Below, in pieces: positions 23,180 to 32,254 of a stretch of 64,000 nucleotides of DNA (position 1 is its first letter; each line of letters opens with the position of its first letter). The notes beneath the pieces were generated by a model. It was not told the DNA's origin. It saw nothing but the letters and a program-made list of their open reading frames with translations, and did no database searches. The stretch covers positions 1 through 64,000 of the forward strand of contig NZ_CAMLDC010000010.1 of assembly GCF_946478805.1 (NCBI RefSeq), written 5' to 3'. Source of the DNA: an uncultured Fluviicola sp. Its GTDB lineage: Bacteria; Bacteroidota; Bacteroidia; Flavobacteriales; Crocinitomicaceae. Position numbers and translations under genes: made by a program.

Positions 23180-23196
23180 TTCAAAAAACTAAAAAA

Positions 23197-24102
23197 GTGA
23201 AAATGAAAAACGCTCTCTTCCTATTCGGCATTTTAGTCAATGTCTGTTCTTACGGACAATTCAACCACATTCAATACAAAACGGATTGTGATGTAGCATA
23301 CCGTTCAGCTATTGATGATTTGAACTATTCGAAAAGTTTAAGTGCATTATCGAAAGTGGAGAAAAAGTACGGAAAGCTTTATTGCGAGGAATATATTCTC
23401 ATGGCTCACTGTTATAAAAAGTTGGGTAAGGAAACCAAAAGTGCCAAAACCCTAAGAAAGGCTTGGTCGAATTATGGATTTGACATGGTTTGTCTCACTC
23501 AGATAAAACAGATCGACCTTGGAGAAATAAACAAAGGCTATACCGTTAAACAGCAAAAATTCGTGCAGCAAGGCTATGACAATTTTGCGAAGCTGAACCG
23601 AAGCAATACCGATTCTTTGAAGCTTGTTTTAGAAGCTATGCTGGAAAGGGATCAGGTTCCACGCATGAAATTTTATAGCGACTCAGTGATTGATACCATT
23701 GCGGTGAATCGTGAAATTGTTTTGGTAGACTCACTTAACTTAATTGAATTCCGGAATATTATTTACAAACTGGGATATCCCGGAGAATGGATCCTGCCAG
23801 GTAATGTTTCTCGGGTATTTGTTCTGTTGGTTCATTCGTCCTATAACCAAGCATTTTTTGATGAAATGCAACCGGTGTTTTTAAAAGAGGTGATTGCAGG
23901 CCGGATGCCTCCCAGTCATTATGCCTTGTGGTTAGACAGGCACAATTCCGTGGTGGATTTACCGCAGAATTATGGTATGCTTGCTGTCGGGGGGAACTTA
24001 AACCTTTCAGAAAAGCAAAAACAGGATATTCAAGCAGCCCGTTTAAAGGTCGGTTTGATTAACAATTGCCCGATCCCCACTCAATTACTGATGTTCAGAT
24101 GA
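23197..24102 (+). CDS. Secreted DUF6624-like protein in the RiPP cluster
   Basis: A 301-residue protein with an N-terminal signal peptide (about 1-20, ending CSYGQ). An N-terminal helical part (about 25-125) recalls TPR repeats (YRSAIDDLNYSKSLSALSKV). The C-terminal half has RDQVPR, GYPG, LLVHSSY, HYALWLDR and PQNYG, the spacing of DUF6624 proteins that are common in Bacteroidota beside peptide maturation systems. Its function is unknown. The stop overlaps the start of the ATP-grasp gene by ATGA. It could bind the product outside the cell or act as an immunity factor. Both are guesses. Confidence 0.72.
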   Translation: MKMKNALFLFGILVNVCSYGQFNHIQYKTDCDVAYRSAIDDLNYSKSLSALSKVEKKYGKLYCEEYILMAHCYKKLGKETKSAKTLRKAWSNYGFDMVCLTQIKQIDLGEINKGYTVKQQKFVQQGYDNFAKLNRSNTDSLKLVLEAMLERDQVPRMKFYSDSVIDTIAVNREIVLVDSLNLIEFRNIIYKLGYPGEWILPGNVSRVFVLLVHSSYNQAFFDEMQPVFLKEVIAGRMPPSHYALWLDRHNSVVDLPQNYGMLAVGGNLNLSEKQKQDIQAARLKVGLINNCPIPTQLLMFR

Positions 24103-25073
24103 TCCTGGTTTTTACTGAACGTGCTGATTTAAATTCCCGGATTGTTCTTTCTTATCTGAACGATCATAATGAACCATTTGAAGTATTTTTGGAAGACGAC
24201 GCAATCGAACTGGAATACTGTATTAAACGGAATACATTTGATTACCGAGTTTACAAAAATCACAAGTTCGTATGCACTTCCAATCAAGTAAAATCTGTTT
24301 GGTATCGGAGAACAGATATCCAAGTGTATCGTTTCGGAACGGGTGAATTTTCTCAGGAAGCATTGAAAACATATTCTGAGGAACACATTAAGACCAGGTC
24401 TGAACAAATCAAAAGATGCTTTCACGCGAAAAAATGTTTGGGGAAATTCGGAGTTGGGAATTACAATAAAATTGAGTTTCTAGAAATATGTACTTCCCTA
24501 GATATTGAAATCCCTAGCACGCTTGTTACAAGATCCAAAGAACAGTTGCTTGATTTTTGGAAGAATTGCGGGGAAGAAATTATTACGAAATCACTTGCAT
24601 TCCCTTTTGAATGTGTCAACTATAATGAATCTGGGGAAATGGATAGTTACCGCATGGGATACACTGTTCCGGTAAGAAAAACCGAATTGGAATCACTGCC
24701 TGATTTTTTTGATCTGAGCATTTTCCAGGAGAAGCTTGACAAGCTTTTTGAAATCCGTTCTATTTTTTTGGATGGAAAAATTTATTCAGAAGCAATTTTC
24801 TCTCAAAGCCGAGAGGTTGCAGCATTGGATTATCGTTTGGGTTATGATTCGGGAATGAGAATGTGCAATTACACGCTGCCAGAACAGATTGGAAAGCAGG
24901 TCGACCAGCTTATGAAAGCATTAGATTTGAATTTCGGATCGCTTGATATTGTGGTTACAAAAGATAAAAGATATGTGTTCCTAGAGGTGAATCCGAACGG
25001 TCAGTATGGTGCGGTTTCTCAGACAACAAACTCGAATGTAGATTACGAGGTCGCAAAATTTTTAATGAATTGA
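24099..25073 (+). CDS. gwsG: ATP-grasp peptide ligase (GwsG-like graspetide synthetase)
   Basis: A 324-residue ATP-grasp protein of the RiPP-ligase type (MdnC/MvdC relatives). The family would activate Asp/Glu side chains of the precursor with ATP and join them to Thr/Ser or Lys. The N-terminal domain opens with MILVFTERADLNSR and has SVWYRRTDIQVYRF (about 77-90). The ATP-grasp core has EIITKSLAFPF (about 165-175), and the metal site FLEVNPNGQYG (about 299-309) has the essential Glu and Asn. The start at 24099 overlaps the previous stop. Placement before a SPASM gene is the grasp-with-spasm layout. Confidence 0.9.
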   Translation: MILVFTERADLNSRIVLSYLNDHNEPFEVFLEDDAIELEYCIKRNTFDYRVYKNHKFVCTSNQVKSVWYRRTDIQVYRFGTGEFSQEALKTYSEEHIKTRSEQIKRCFHAKKCLGKFGVGNYNKIEFLEICTSLDIEIPSTLVTRSKEQLLDFWKNCGEEIITKSLAFPFECVNYNESGEMDSYRMGYTVPVRKTELESLPDFFDLSIFQEKLDKLFEIRSIFLDGKIYSEAIFSQSREVAALDYRLGYDSGMRMCNYTLPEQIGKQVDQLMKALDLNFGSLDIVVTKDKRYVFLEVNPNGQYGAVSQTTNSNVDYEVAKFLMN

Positions 25074-25079
25074 TAAGCA

Positions 25080-25271
25080 ATGGAAGGAATCAAAACAGCA
25101 GATGCAATTTTATCTAAAAATTTTCCTGGCGTGGATCTTGATAAAAAAAGAAAGCAAAGAGAAGAACGGACATCCATTACCATCCAAAAATTAAAAATGG
25201 ATCGCCTAGAATGTCTGTATGAACCAATGTCGCCCATTTCATTAATGATTGATTATTCTCAAAAGATATGA
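25080..25271 (+). CDS. Small protein between GwsG and GwsS, unknown
   Basis: A 63-residue protein, charged in the middle (DLDKKRKQREERTSITIQKL), with no Cys and no membrane helix. It starts 6 bases after the ligase stop and its stop overlaps the next start by ATGA, so it is surely translated with the maturation enzymes. It could be a second precursor without a Gly-Gly site, or a leader-binding helper. Sequence alone does not decide. Confidence 0.6.
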   Translation: MEGIKTADAILSKNFPGVDLDKKRKQREERTSITIQKLKMDRLECLYEPMSPISLMIDYSQKI

Positions 25272-26350
25272 ATGCAGCTAGAAACGGTCAGGTATTGAAG
25301 TTATATCCAAATGTGATTCCCGTGAGGGGATATAATAGGTCATTGCTAGTAGATTTGCAAAAAGCAAAATCGCATTTGGTCCCGAATGATCTGATCGATT
25401 TTCTGGAGCAGGATATTTCAGCTTTTGAGGAATATGAAAATTTCATCATTGAAAATGAGTTAGGGGTCTTTATTGATCGGGAAATCGGAGTATGTTTAAC
25501 GCCTCTTCCAACAGATTATTACCCTACATCAGCCATCAATAATGCAATACTTGAACTGAACGAAAATTCTTCTTGGAGTATTCCGTCTGTTCTCAATCAA
25601 TTGGATGAATTAGGGACGCAGTTCCTAGAAGTACGGTTTTTGGATTTCTATTCGGTTGTGAAGAATTTAAAAACTTTACAGTTTTACAGCAATGAAACCA
25701 CTATCGAGTCAATTCAAATAATGGTTCCGTTTCATAAAGACTTGAAAGCTTTTTTGGACTCATCTTTGAATGAGCGCTTCTTTCGTTTAAGTACGATCCT
25801 TATTTACAATGCCTCAGAAGGTTTCGAACTAGATGTGAATTTTTACAAGTTGGTATTTACCCGGCAGGAAGGTGTTTCACACGAGCATTGCGGAAATATT
25901 TCGATGGACCATTTTAGACAGAATACTCAGTCATATGTGCGTGGACAGAATTATAACAGTTGTTTGGCTCATAAGATAAGCGTTGATAGAAAGGGATTCA
26001 TTGGTAATTGTCCTTCAATGAACGAAACGTTTGGTCATGTAGATGATAAATTATTTGTCGAAGTTCTTCAGGAAAAAGAACTTCAAAAGAAGTGGAAATT
26101 GACTAAAGATAAGATCAGCATTTGTTCTGTCTGCGAGTTCCGAACAATTTGTACTGACTGCAGGGCTTTTACCATGGACAATACAGAGAATGGCAAGCCT
26201 TCCAAATGTGGTTACAATCCCTTTATCAGTCTTTGGAAGGGTGAAGAAAACTATTTGTCGGAAAAAGATTGTGGAATACGCATTGAAAATGGGAACATTT
26301 CCATTCCGGAAGAAAAAATTAATGAAATAAATGCAAGAATATGGGGATGA
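25268..26350 (+). CDS. gwsS: SPASM-domain peptide maturase (GwsS-like)
   Basis: A 360-residue protein. The C-terminal part has the Cys pattern of a SPASM domain, an auxiliary iron-sulfur site: C(LAHKI), GNCPSMN, then ISICSVCEFRTICTDCRAF and SKCGYNP (about residues 236-320). The N-terminal 200 residues show no CX3CX2C motif, so a normal radical-SAM cluster is not present. This fits the SPASM partner named in grasp-with-spasm systems. It would be a leader or substrate binding partner of the ligase, or a redox maturase of unusual type. Confidence 0.85.
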   Translation: MNAARNGQVLKLYPNVIPVRGYNRSLLVDLQKAKSHLVPNDLIDFLEQDISAFEEYENFIIENELGVFIDREIGVCLTPLPTDYYPTSAINNAILELNENSSWSIPSVLNQLDELGTQFLEVRFLDFYSVVKNLKTLQFYSNETTIESIQIMVPFHKDLKAFLDSSLNERFFRLSTILIYNASEGFELDVNFYKLVFTRQEGVSHEHCGNISMDHFRQNTQSYVRGQNYNSCLAHKISVDRKGFIGNCPSMNETFGHVDDKLFVEVLQEKELQKKWKLTKDKISICSVCEFRTICTDCRAFTMDNTENGKPSKCGYNPFISLWKGEENYLSEKDCGIRIENGNISIPEEKINEINARIWG

Positions 26351-27090
26351 AATTATACCTATTTTTAATTGGGCTGTTTTCTTATTTTGGTTTGCAAGCA
26401 CAAGATTTTGCCGAAGTCAAACTGGCTGATTCCCTTTCAATCTCATTTGATGTTGGTAGCTCGACGGTGAAAAATCCGGCAGCGTTTTTAAATAGGCTCA
26501 ATAAATTAAAACTGACATACGGGAAAATAAAAGTTATTGCTTATACGGATACTGTCGGAACTGCTGCATACAATATGAACCTGGCTTCAAAAAGAATGAC
26601 TTCGGTTTTAAAGCTCATCGAGTCGTCAAATATAAAAGCATTCGTGACTGACACGCTTAACAAGAACGAAGAACGGAAACAGCTCTCAAACAATGAAGAA
26701 AGCTTTCGTAGAGTGGATGTGTTTGTATACAGCGTAAAGTCAGCCATCAAGTACAATGTTCCGATGAACCTGAGAATCAATTTTCATTCGGGGACTAGTA
26801 ATATCGTGAAGAGTTCCATGGAAAACTTAAGAATCCTTGAAATGCTCATGAAGAGTGATACTGCAATCCGCATTAAACTAAACGGACATGTTTGTTGCGA
26901 ACCGGATATGAAGCTTTCTGTTGCCCGTGCGGAAAAGGTGAAGAGTTACTTGGTTGATCAGGGCATTCCGGCGGTCAGGGTCAGTTGTAAAGGATATTCC
27001 AACGAGGCAAAACTGTTTCCGGAATCAAATGAAGTGAATAAGAGCAGGAACATGCGTGTAGATGTTGTTTTTATTAAATCTGAACGTTAG
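26347..27090 (+). CDS. OmpA-family protein with two OmpA-like domains
   Basis: A 247-residue secreted protein (signal peptide about 1-18, ending LQAQ). It contains two OmpA-C-like domains. The first, about 30-140, has SISFDVGSSTVKNP, then YTDTVGTAAYNMNLASKRM. The second, about 145-247, has INFHSGTSNIVKSS, then GHVCCEPDMKLSVARAEKV. Such domains bind peptidoglycan. A double domain inside an exporter operon may fix the efflux machine to the wall. The start at 26347 overlaps the SPASM stop (ATGA). Confidence 0.82.
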   Translation: MKLYLFLIGLFSYFGLQAQDFAEVKLADSLSISFDVGSSTVKNPAAFLNRLNKLKLTYGKIKVIAYTDTVGTAAYNMNLASKRMTSVLKLIESSNIKAFVTDTLNKNEERKQLSNNEESFRRVDVFVYSVKSAIKYNVPMNLRINFHSGTSNIVKSSMENLRILEMLMKSDTAIRIKLNGHVCCEPDMKLSVARAEKVKSYLVDQGIPAVRVSCKGYSNEAKLFPESNEVNKSRNMRVDVVFIKSER

Positions 27091-29303
27091 TGAGACTTTT
27101 CCCAGTTTACATGCAGCCAGATTCTATGGATTGTGGTCCGACTTGCCTTCGCATGATCGCAAAGTATTACGACCGCTCCATAAGTCTCGAGAGGTTGCGT
27201 AATCTTTCTGAAACGACGCGCCAGGGGAGCAGTCTTCAAACACTCAGCAATGCAGCGGAAAGAATCGGCTTTCGCACACTGGCTGTAAAAATTAACTTGC
27301 AGAGCCTCAAGCAAGACGCCCCATTACCTTGTATTTGTTTTTGGAACGAACGCCATTATGTTGTTTTGTACCAGATCAGGGGCGAACGGTTTTATGTTGC
27401 TGATCCGGCAAAGGGAAGACGGGTCTATTCCAAAAAAGAATTCTTAACGAACTGGATTGGGACTCATGCAGATGAAAATACCGAAGAAGGAATTTGTTTA
27501 TTGCTTGAAACTACTCCTTCATTTCAGGAAAAGGAAAGCGAAGAAATGCGCGGAAATGGTTTCTGGTTTTTATTCAAATACTTAAAAAATTACCGGAAAT
27601 TATTAATTCAGTTAAGTTTTGGATTGCTTGCGGCGAGTCTTCTTCAATTGATCGTCCCGTTTTTAACCCAAAGCGTTGTGGACATCGGGATACAAAATAA
27701 GGATTATCATTTCCTTTATTTAATTCTTTTCGGACAGCTGTTTGTTTTCCTTGGAAAAATGAGTGTGGACGTTGTGAGGAGCTGGATTTTGCTGCATTTA
27801 AGCGCACGGATTAATATTTCATTGGTATCGGACTTCCTGGTCAAATTAATGAAACTGCCGATTTCATTCTTCGATATTAAAAAGATGGGCGATCTGATGC
27901 TCAGGATCGATGATCATACCCGGATAGAATTGCTGCTCACCAATCAGACATTGAGTGTATTGTTTTCATTCTTCAATTTTTTGATCTTTAGTATCGTACT
28001 GATAGTTTACAGTCTGCCTATTTTCTTGATTTTTCTTGCGGGAAGCATTCTGTATTTTGTTTGGATCCGGATTTTCCTAAGGAAAAGAAAGGATCTGGAC
28101 CAGGAACGTTTTTCCCGCGGTGGAGAAGACCGATCGAAAATAGTCGAATTGATTCATGGAATTCAGGAAATCAAATTGCATAATGCAGAACGACAAAAGC
28201 GTTGGGATTGGGAACGGATACAGGTGAAATTGTTTAAACTCCGGATAAAAAGTTTGCGTTTGGAACAGTTCCAAAGTAACGGAGCAACATTCATCAATGA
28301 ATTAAAGAATATTCTTGTAAGCTTTTATACCGCTAAGTTGGTTATAGACGGTGAACTGACACTGGGAATGATGTTATCGATTTCCTACATCATCGGGCAG
28401 TTGAACGCACCGATTTCCCAATTTTTGGGATTCATTTATTCGGTTCAGGATGCTAAAATCTCCCTTGAACGCCTGAATGAAATTCACAACAAGGAAGACG
28501 AAGAACCGGAAGATTCACATCGACTCCAGGAGCTTCCTGAAAAGAAAGACCTGGTATTGAAAGAAATTAGCTTTCGGTATGCAGGAATTGAAAAGAATGT
28601 TTTGGAAGGAATTAACCTAACTATTGAGTCCGGTCGCTTAACTGCAATTGTGGGAGCAAGTGGCAGCGGTAAAACAACTTTGATGAAATTACTTTTGCGT
28701 TTCTATCAACCAACTGCCGGAAAGATAAGTATTGATACAACGGATCTGGAAAACTTTACCCAGCATGTTTGGAGGGCAAATTGTGGTTCTGTTATGCAGG
28801 ATGGTTACATTTTTAATGATACAATAGCGAATAATATAGCTATTGGAGAAGATCGAATTGATAAAGAAAAACTAAGACGATCTGTTCAAATAGCCAATAT
28901 TCAAGATTTCATTGAAAGCCTGCCATTAAGCTACAATACTAAGATTGGAAGTGAAGGTATGGGTATCAGTGGGGGACAAAAACAACGAATTTTAATTGCA
29001 CGAGCAGTTTATAAGGATCCAACATTTTTATTTTTTGATGAAGCAACAAGTTCACTGGATTCAAGAAATGAGAAGGTAATTATGCAAAATCTTGATGAAT
29101 TCTTCCAAGGCAGAACGGCAGTTGTAATAGCACATAGATTAAGTACTGTAAAAAATGCTGACCAGATTATTGTGTTAGACAATGGATCAATAGTCGAAAA
29201 AGGAACACATAAGGAACTTATTGCATTGGAAGGTGCTTATTATAATCTTGTTCAAAGTCAACTCGACTTGGAGAAGATAGAAAGAGTAGAAATCAATTCA
29301 TAG
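27090..29303 (+). CDS. Peptidase-containing ABC exporter (PCAT)
   Basis: A 737-residue protein that cuts Gly-Gly leaders and exports the peptide with ATP. The C39 peptidase domain (about 1-150) has C15 in DCGPTCL, H90 in ERHYVVL, and D in VADPAKG. Six membrane helices follow (about 165-460). The ATPase has Walker A GASGSGKTT (about 526-534), the signature GISGGQKQR (about 630) and Walker B FLFFDEATSSLD (about 648). A GTG start overlaps the TAG stop before it. With the HlyD and TolC genes after it, it forms a type I secretion machine. Confidence 0.95.
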   Translation: MRLFPVYMQPDSMDCGPTCLRMIAKYYDRSISLERLRNLSETTRQGSSLQTLSNAAERIGFRTLAVKINLQSLKQDAPLPCICFWNERHYVVLYQIRGERFYVADPAKGRRVYSKKEFLTNWIGTHADENTEEGICLLLETTPSFQEKESEEMRGNGFWFLFKYLKNYRKLLIQLSFGLLAASLLQLIVPFLTQSVVDIGIQNKDYHFLYLILFGQLFVFLGKMSVDVVRSWILLHLSARINISLVSDFLVKLMKLPISFFDIKKMGDLMLRIDDHTRIELLLTNQTLSVLFSFFNFLIFSIVLIVYSLPIFLIFLAGSILYFVWIRIFLRKRKDLDQERFSRGGEDRSKIVELIHGIQEIKLHNAERQKRWDWERIQVKLFKLRIKSLRLEQFQSNGATFINELKNILVSFYTAKLVIDGELTLGMMLSISYIIGQLNAPISQFLGFIYSVQDAKISLERLNEIHNKEDEEPEDSHRLQELPEKKDLVLKEISFRYAGIEKNVLEGINLTIESGRLTAIVGASGSGKTTLMKLLLRFYQPTAGKISIDTTDLENFTQHVWRANCGSVMQDGYIFNDTIANNIAIGEDRIDKEKLRRSVQIANIQDFIESLPLSYNTKIGSEGMGISGGQKQRILIARAVYKDPTFLFFDEATSSLDSRNEKVIMQNLDEFFQGRTAVVIAHRLSTVKNADQIIVLDNGSIVEKGTHKELIALEGAYYNLVQSQLDLEKIERVEINS

Positions 29304-29305
29304 TC

Positions 29306-30595
29306 ATGGAAGAAAAAAGAAACATCGATATTGAATTGAAAAGTGAGCAAATGAATGAAATGCTTTCAACCCCACCCAAATGGATCGTAAGGTCTGGAAA
29401 TGGAGTGTTTTTAATTGTGTTATTGATAATTACTGGTCTTGCTTGGTTTATTCGTTATCCGGATGAAATTGTAGGTGAAGTATTAGTGACATCTTCCAAA
29501 CCGCCTATCGAACTTTCAAATCAAAGTTATATTCAACTAAAGACTATAAATGTTGCAGAAAACCAAGAAGTAAATGCTGGAGATTTAATTGCTCAATTTG
29601 ATATCCAAGCCAAATCAGAAGACATAGAAAAGGCTAAAAATTACTTGGATCAGTTGGAAACATTTAACGGGAAATTTCAAGAAAAAATTCCGGTTTTTAG
29701 TCAACAACTTAAGCTCGGAACCTTCCAAGAACAATGGACTACGCTTCTTTCAAAAATAGAAGAATGGAATAGTGAGTATTCGGAGAACATGATTCATCAA
29801 GAATTAGCATCCATTAAACGTGAGATTTCCTTTCGCGAGCAATTACAGATCATTTCTAACAAGAAAATTAAATTGTCTGAAGGTGAGTATGAACTGATTC
29901 AAGAACAATTGGCAAGTAGTGAGAGATTAGCGGAGCAAAACGCCATTTCAAAGCAATCCCTAACACAAGATAAAAGAACACAATCACAAGCCTTACAATC
30001 TGTTCAAAGTCAAAAAGAACAACACGTACAAAACCTTATCACATTAAACACCTTGCGGAAAGAAAGTTTACGTTTGGAACATGATGCAAAATTGAAAAAA
30101 CTTCAAATGTCCTCGGAAATTCAAATTAGTCTCTCTGCACTTATAAACGGTTTTCAGACTTGGGAAAAGAATACGGTTTGGATTGCTCCTTGTTCGGGTA
30201 AAGTCATGTTTAATAAGTTACTTCAAGTCAATCGTTTTTATAAAGTAAATGAGGCTTCCATTGTTATTGTTCCTAAAGGAAGTGGTTATACAGCCATCGC
30301 AACTATTGCAAGTACTGGATCAGGAAAAGTAAAAGTTGGTCAAAAGACATTTATTGAACTCACAGACTTCCCAAGAACTGAATTTGGAATGTTAGAAGGA
30401 AAAGTGAGTACGATTACTAAAATAGACAAGGAAGGGAAATATGAAGTGAAAATCCAATTGCCAAAACAAATGAAGACAACTTATAACAGGGATATTCCAT
30501 TCAAAGCGCAATTGAAAGGGAGCGTGAAAATTGTCACCAAAGATAAACGGTTGTTGGCGCGATTTTTTGAACAGTTAACGGATTTGATAAAATGA
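29306..30595 (+). CDS. HlyD-family membrane fusion protein
   Basis: A 429-residue periplasmic adaptor linking the ABC exporter to the outer-membrane channel. One membrane helix lies at about 31-52. A lipoyl-like half motif follows (VAENQEVNAGDLIAQFD, about 77-93), then a long coiled-coil hairpin (about 107-275) and a beta-barrel part (WIAPCSGKVMFN, then VKVGQKTFIELTDFP). It starts 3 bases after the exporter stop. All expected parts are present. Confidence 0.92.
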   Translation: MEEKRNIDIELKSEQMNEMLSTPPKWIVRSGNGVFLIVLLIITGLAWFIRYPDEIVGEVLVTSSKPPIELSNQSYIQLKTINVAENQEVNAGDLIAQFDIQAKSEDIEKAKNYLDQLETFNGKFQEKIPVFSQQLKLGTFQEQWTTLLSKIEEWNSEYSENMIHQELASIKREISFREQLQIISNKKIKLSEGEYELIQEQLASSERLAEQNAISKQSLTQDKRTQSQALQSVQSQKEQHVQNLITLNTLRKESLRLEHDAKLKKLQMSSEIQISLSALINGFQTWEKNTVWIAPCSGKVMFNKLLQVNRFYKVNEASIVIVPKGSGYTAIATIASTGSGKVKVGQKTFIELTDFPRTEFGMLEGKVSTITKIDKEGKYEVKIQLPKQMKTTYNRDIPFKAQLKGSVKIVTKDKRLLARFFEQLTDLIK

Positions 30596-31869
30596 AGTTG
30601 TTCTTGTTCATAGTTTCATGTTTTTTGTTTTCAATGGCATCTGCTCAGGAACCAATTACGTTGCAATTCTGTTTGGATAAGGTAAAGAGCAATTCACTTC
30701 AAACGGCAACAGAATCAAGTTCATTAAATAATTCAACGCTAAACAGCCAATACCACTGGTGGAGTCTGCTTCCAAATTTAAGTGCATACGCAGGAGTAAA
30801 CACCTCATTCGGTCGAAGACTTGATCCATTTACAAACACATTTGCTACGAGTTCAGTAAACTCCCAATCATTTGGTTTGAATTCAAGTGTTATGTTATTC
30901 AATGGCTTCAATTATTTTCATAAGCGGAACATACTTACAACTACAATTCAAAGAGATGAAATCAGTTTAAATGTTAGGCAAAATGAGTTGAAAATTCAAG
31001 TAATTGAAACCTATATTACTTTGTGCAAGTTATCAACTCAAATCAAATTGGCTGAATCCAGGATTGAAAAATACAAACAGATCCAAGGTGTTCAGCGTTT
31101 GTTGATTAAAGAAGGAAGGATTAATTCAATTGACACACTTAAAAGCCATAATTCACTTTTGAGCGAACAAGATTTATTGTTGAACCTAGCTAATGAATCG
31201 AAATTGAAAACTATTCAATTGAATTTTCAAATAGGTTTGCCCCTATCTATGAACCATACATTTGATTTGTCCTCTATTTCTTCAATCTCCGATAAACCGC
31301 AATTATCAGAGAAATACGCTATTGAATCACTTGAAATTGAATTAGAAATACTGGGAAATCAACTAAAATCTGACCGTTCCGGTATCATACCAACGATTGC
31401 TCTAAATGGTCTTGTTGGAACAGGGTTCTCAACTAACAATAAGGACTATTTAATTGCTGGAAATCCAACAAAACGGTATGGAGATCAAATTAATCAAAAT
31501 CTTTACGAAGGTATAGGATTCTATTTGAGTGTTCCAGTATTTAATCGGGGAGAATGGTTAAAGAAGAAGCAATTGAATTCAATTAAACAGACTGAAATCT
31601 CTGATAGAAAACAACTAGCTGAATTATCTTTTGAAAAACAAAAGCTGGAGCAAGAACAGAAATTATTGAATATTAAAGCCAAGCAAAATCAAGCTAGTCA
31701 GATGGCTGATAACTTAAAAATGATTTATGATAAAAGCCTGGCATTATATGAAGAAGGTCGCATAACGTATACCGAAATTGAAACTGTTTTTATGGAGTGG
31801 CAAATGAAAGTATTAGATCTGGAGACCTTAAAGTTGGATTCCGAATTATTGAAATTGTACCAACCTTAG
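30592..31869 (+). CDS. TolC-family outer-membrane channel protein
   Basis: A 425-residue outer-membrane efflux protein with signal peptide (about 1-18, ending ASAQ). The TolC pattern is seen: ITLQFCLDKVKSNSLQ at the start, YHWWSLLPNLSAYAGVN, two long helical hairpins, and VPVFNRGEWLKKKQ in the second half. Its ATG overlaps the adaptor stop (ATGA). It completes the tripartite exporter of the RiPP. Confidence 0.92.
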   Translation: MKLFLFIVSCFLFSMASAQEPITLQFCLDKVKSNSLQTATESSSLNNSTLNSQYHWWSLLPNLSAYAGVNTSFGRRLDPFTNTFATSSVNSQSFGLNSSVMLFNGFNYFHKRNILTTTIQRDEISLNVRQNELKIQVIETYITLCKLSTQIKLAESRIEKYKQIQGVQRLLIKEGRINSIDTLKSHNSLLSEQDLLLNLANESKLKTIQLNFQIGLPLSMNHTFDLSSISSISDKPQLSEKYAIESLEIELEILGNQLKSDRSGIIPTIALNGLVGTGFSTNNKDYLIAGNPTKRYGDQINQNLYEGIGFYLSVPVFNRGEWLKKKQLNSIKQTEISDRKQLAELSFEKQKLEQEQKLLNIKAKQNQASQMADNLKMIYDKSLALYEEGRITYTEIETVFMEWQMKVLDLETLKLDSELLKLYQP

Positions 31870-31874
31870 ATTTT

Positions 31875-32171
31875 ATGACACAAACAAATTATTCAGGTTT
31901 AATTATTAGACTGATTAGAGACGATATAAGAAACATTAAGCTAGTTAGTGTTCTTTCGAGGTATTACAAGGACGCATCAATTTATCGACTTAATCTGCAT
32001 GAAGCAGTTTTCGAACTTATGGAACTTAATAATTATGAGAAAATTGATGAGCTTAAAGAATGGTATTTTAATAAGACTGAAAACGCGAAGCAAGTCGGTC
32101 TAAACTCATTAGACACAGTAGCCATAGACATATTTGCAGGTCTCAAAATGAAATATCATGGGAAGAATTAG
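31875..32171 (+). CDS. Small protein at the end of the RiPP operon, unknown
   Basis: A 98-residue soluble helical protein (SGLIIRLIRDDIRNIKLVSV, then LHEAVFELMELNNYEKIDEL). It starts 5 bases after the TolC stop, so it is part of the operon. No family is recognised. As the last small cytosolic gene of an antimicrobial-type cluster it could be an immunity protein, which is a guess. A start at 31797 would lie within the TolC gene. Confidence 0.6.
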   Translation: MTQTNYSGLIIRLIRDDIRNIKLVSVLSRYYKDASIYRLNLHEAVFELMELNNYEKIDELKEWYFNKTENAKQVGLNSLDTVAIDIFAGLKMKYHGKN

Positions 32172-32254
32172 TATTTAAAACCGATGAATCCAAATAAACT
32201 TTAACCATCAATTAATAAAAAAAAATTGAAGTTGAGATTTGATTTGCATTAAGC

